Source of the DNA: Lachnospiraceae bacterium
GTDB taxonomy: Bacteria; Bacillota; Clostridia; Lachnospirales; Lachnospiraceae
Direction: 5' to 3'
NCBI GenBank assembly: GCA_017449765.1
Contig: JAFTFE010000003.1
Location: 1-38,390, forward strand
Length of the DNA: 38,390 nt
The position numbers and the translations under genes were made by a program. Every line of letters starts with the position of its first letter. Positions within the stretch are counted from its first letter, which is position 1. Below, in pieces: positions 38,260 to 38,390 of this stretch. The notes beneath the pieces were generated by a model. That model did no database searches. It was not told the DNA's origin and was given only the letters and a program-made list of their open reading frames with translations.

Positions 38260-38390
38260 GTTTCTAAGTATCCCGTTAAAGCCTTAATGACGTACGCGGC
38301 AAGGTGCTTAGTCGCCCTCCGTGGCTCCGGCGCACCTGCTCGGCATCCATGCCTCGCATCCGCTGGGTATTTATCGGGATACTAAGAAAC
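38260..38390. repeat. GC-rich structured element bounded by 21-bp inverted repeats
   Basis: 38260-38280 and 38370-38390 are reverse complements at 19 of 21 positions (core AGTATCCCG/CGGGATACT). The 89 bp between is about two-thirds GC, against an AT-rich surround, and folds further: AGGTGC with GCACCT and GGCAT-CC-ATGCC. No reading frame runs across it on either strand with a start. The right arm ends at the last base of the window, so it may continue. It could be a structured RNA or a small mobile repeat. Confidence 0.6.

Overview
The window comes from a low-GC Firmicute of class Clostridia, most likely a gut Lachnospiraceae. This rests on strong AGGAGG-type ribosome binding sites, AT-rich intergenic DNA, lipobox lipoproteins and gene families typical of that group (TraX, DUF2975 with a YozG-type HTH, PadR, zeta toxin, DUF2625). 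No marker gene fixes the species. Almost every gene is on the minus strand; the plus strand carries one gene cut by the left edge, one small membrane-peptide gene, a candidate small RNA and a RelB-type remnant. I see no tRNA, rRNA, CRISPR array or insertion sequence.

Layout. 0-2 kb: a cut hypothetical gene, a histidine phosphatase and a sirtuin whose catalytic His position is Gln, as in the SirTM class. 2.5-6.3 kb: a run of small membrane proteins, lipoproteins and a YozG-like HTH regulator behind a promoter with a palindrome. 6.4-19 kb: an accessory region holding a complete EcoRV-type restriction-modification pair, hicAB, a convergent small-peptide/antisense-RNA locus resembling a type I toxin-antitoxin, PadR- and XRE-linked membrane proteins, a zeta toxin with a small upstream partner, a transglutaminase-like lipoprotein and at least four broken genes (ribbon-helix-helix, RelB/DinJ-like, GNAT, and a gene with an in-frame stop). 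A structured small RNA with a consensus promoter overlaps the last of these.

19-25.6 kb: an unusual set of enzymes on one strand: a GT1-type glycosyltransferase, an SDR, an MBL-fold hydrolase, an F390-synthetase-like adenylate-forming enzyme and a KAS III/FabH-like condensing enzyme, followed by a secreted esterase-like lipoprotein. Overlapping genes indicate translational coupling. The set looks like a small specialised-metabolite (acyl-derived, possibly glycosylated) pathway. 25.8-28.4 kb: an ABC-2 exporter with its TetR regulator and a palindromic operator.

28.7-31.6 kb: a redox group (glutathione peroxidase, nitroreductase, ferritin-like protein, glutaredoxin-like protein) and a YbaK/EbsC deacylase. 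31.6-38.1 kb: a GNAT remnant, an acyltransferase-3 membrane protein, a DUF4143-type ATPase, TraX, a VanY-like carboxypeptidase and a VanS-like sensor kinase. The right edge holds a roughly 130-bp GC-rich element bounded by 21-bp inverted repeats.

The strongest candidates for something undescribed are the convergent locus at 9.4-9.75 kb, the enzyme cassette at 20.3-25.6 kb, the structured RNA near 18.1 kb, the hairpin family found at 14.1 and 34.7 kb, and the structured element at the right edge. Family names are assigned from recognised motifs by eye, without searches.
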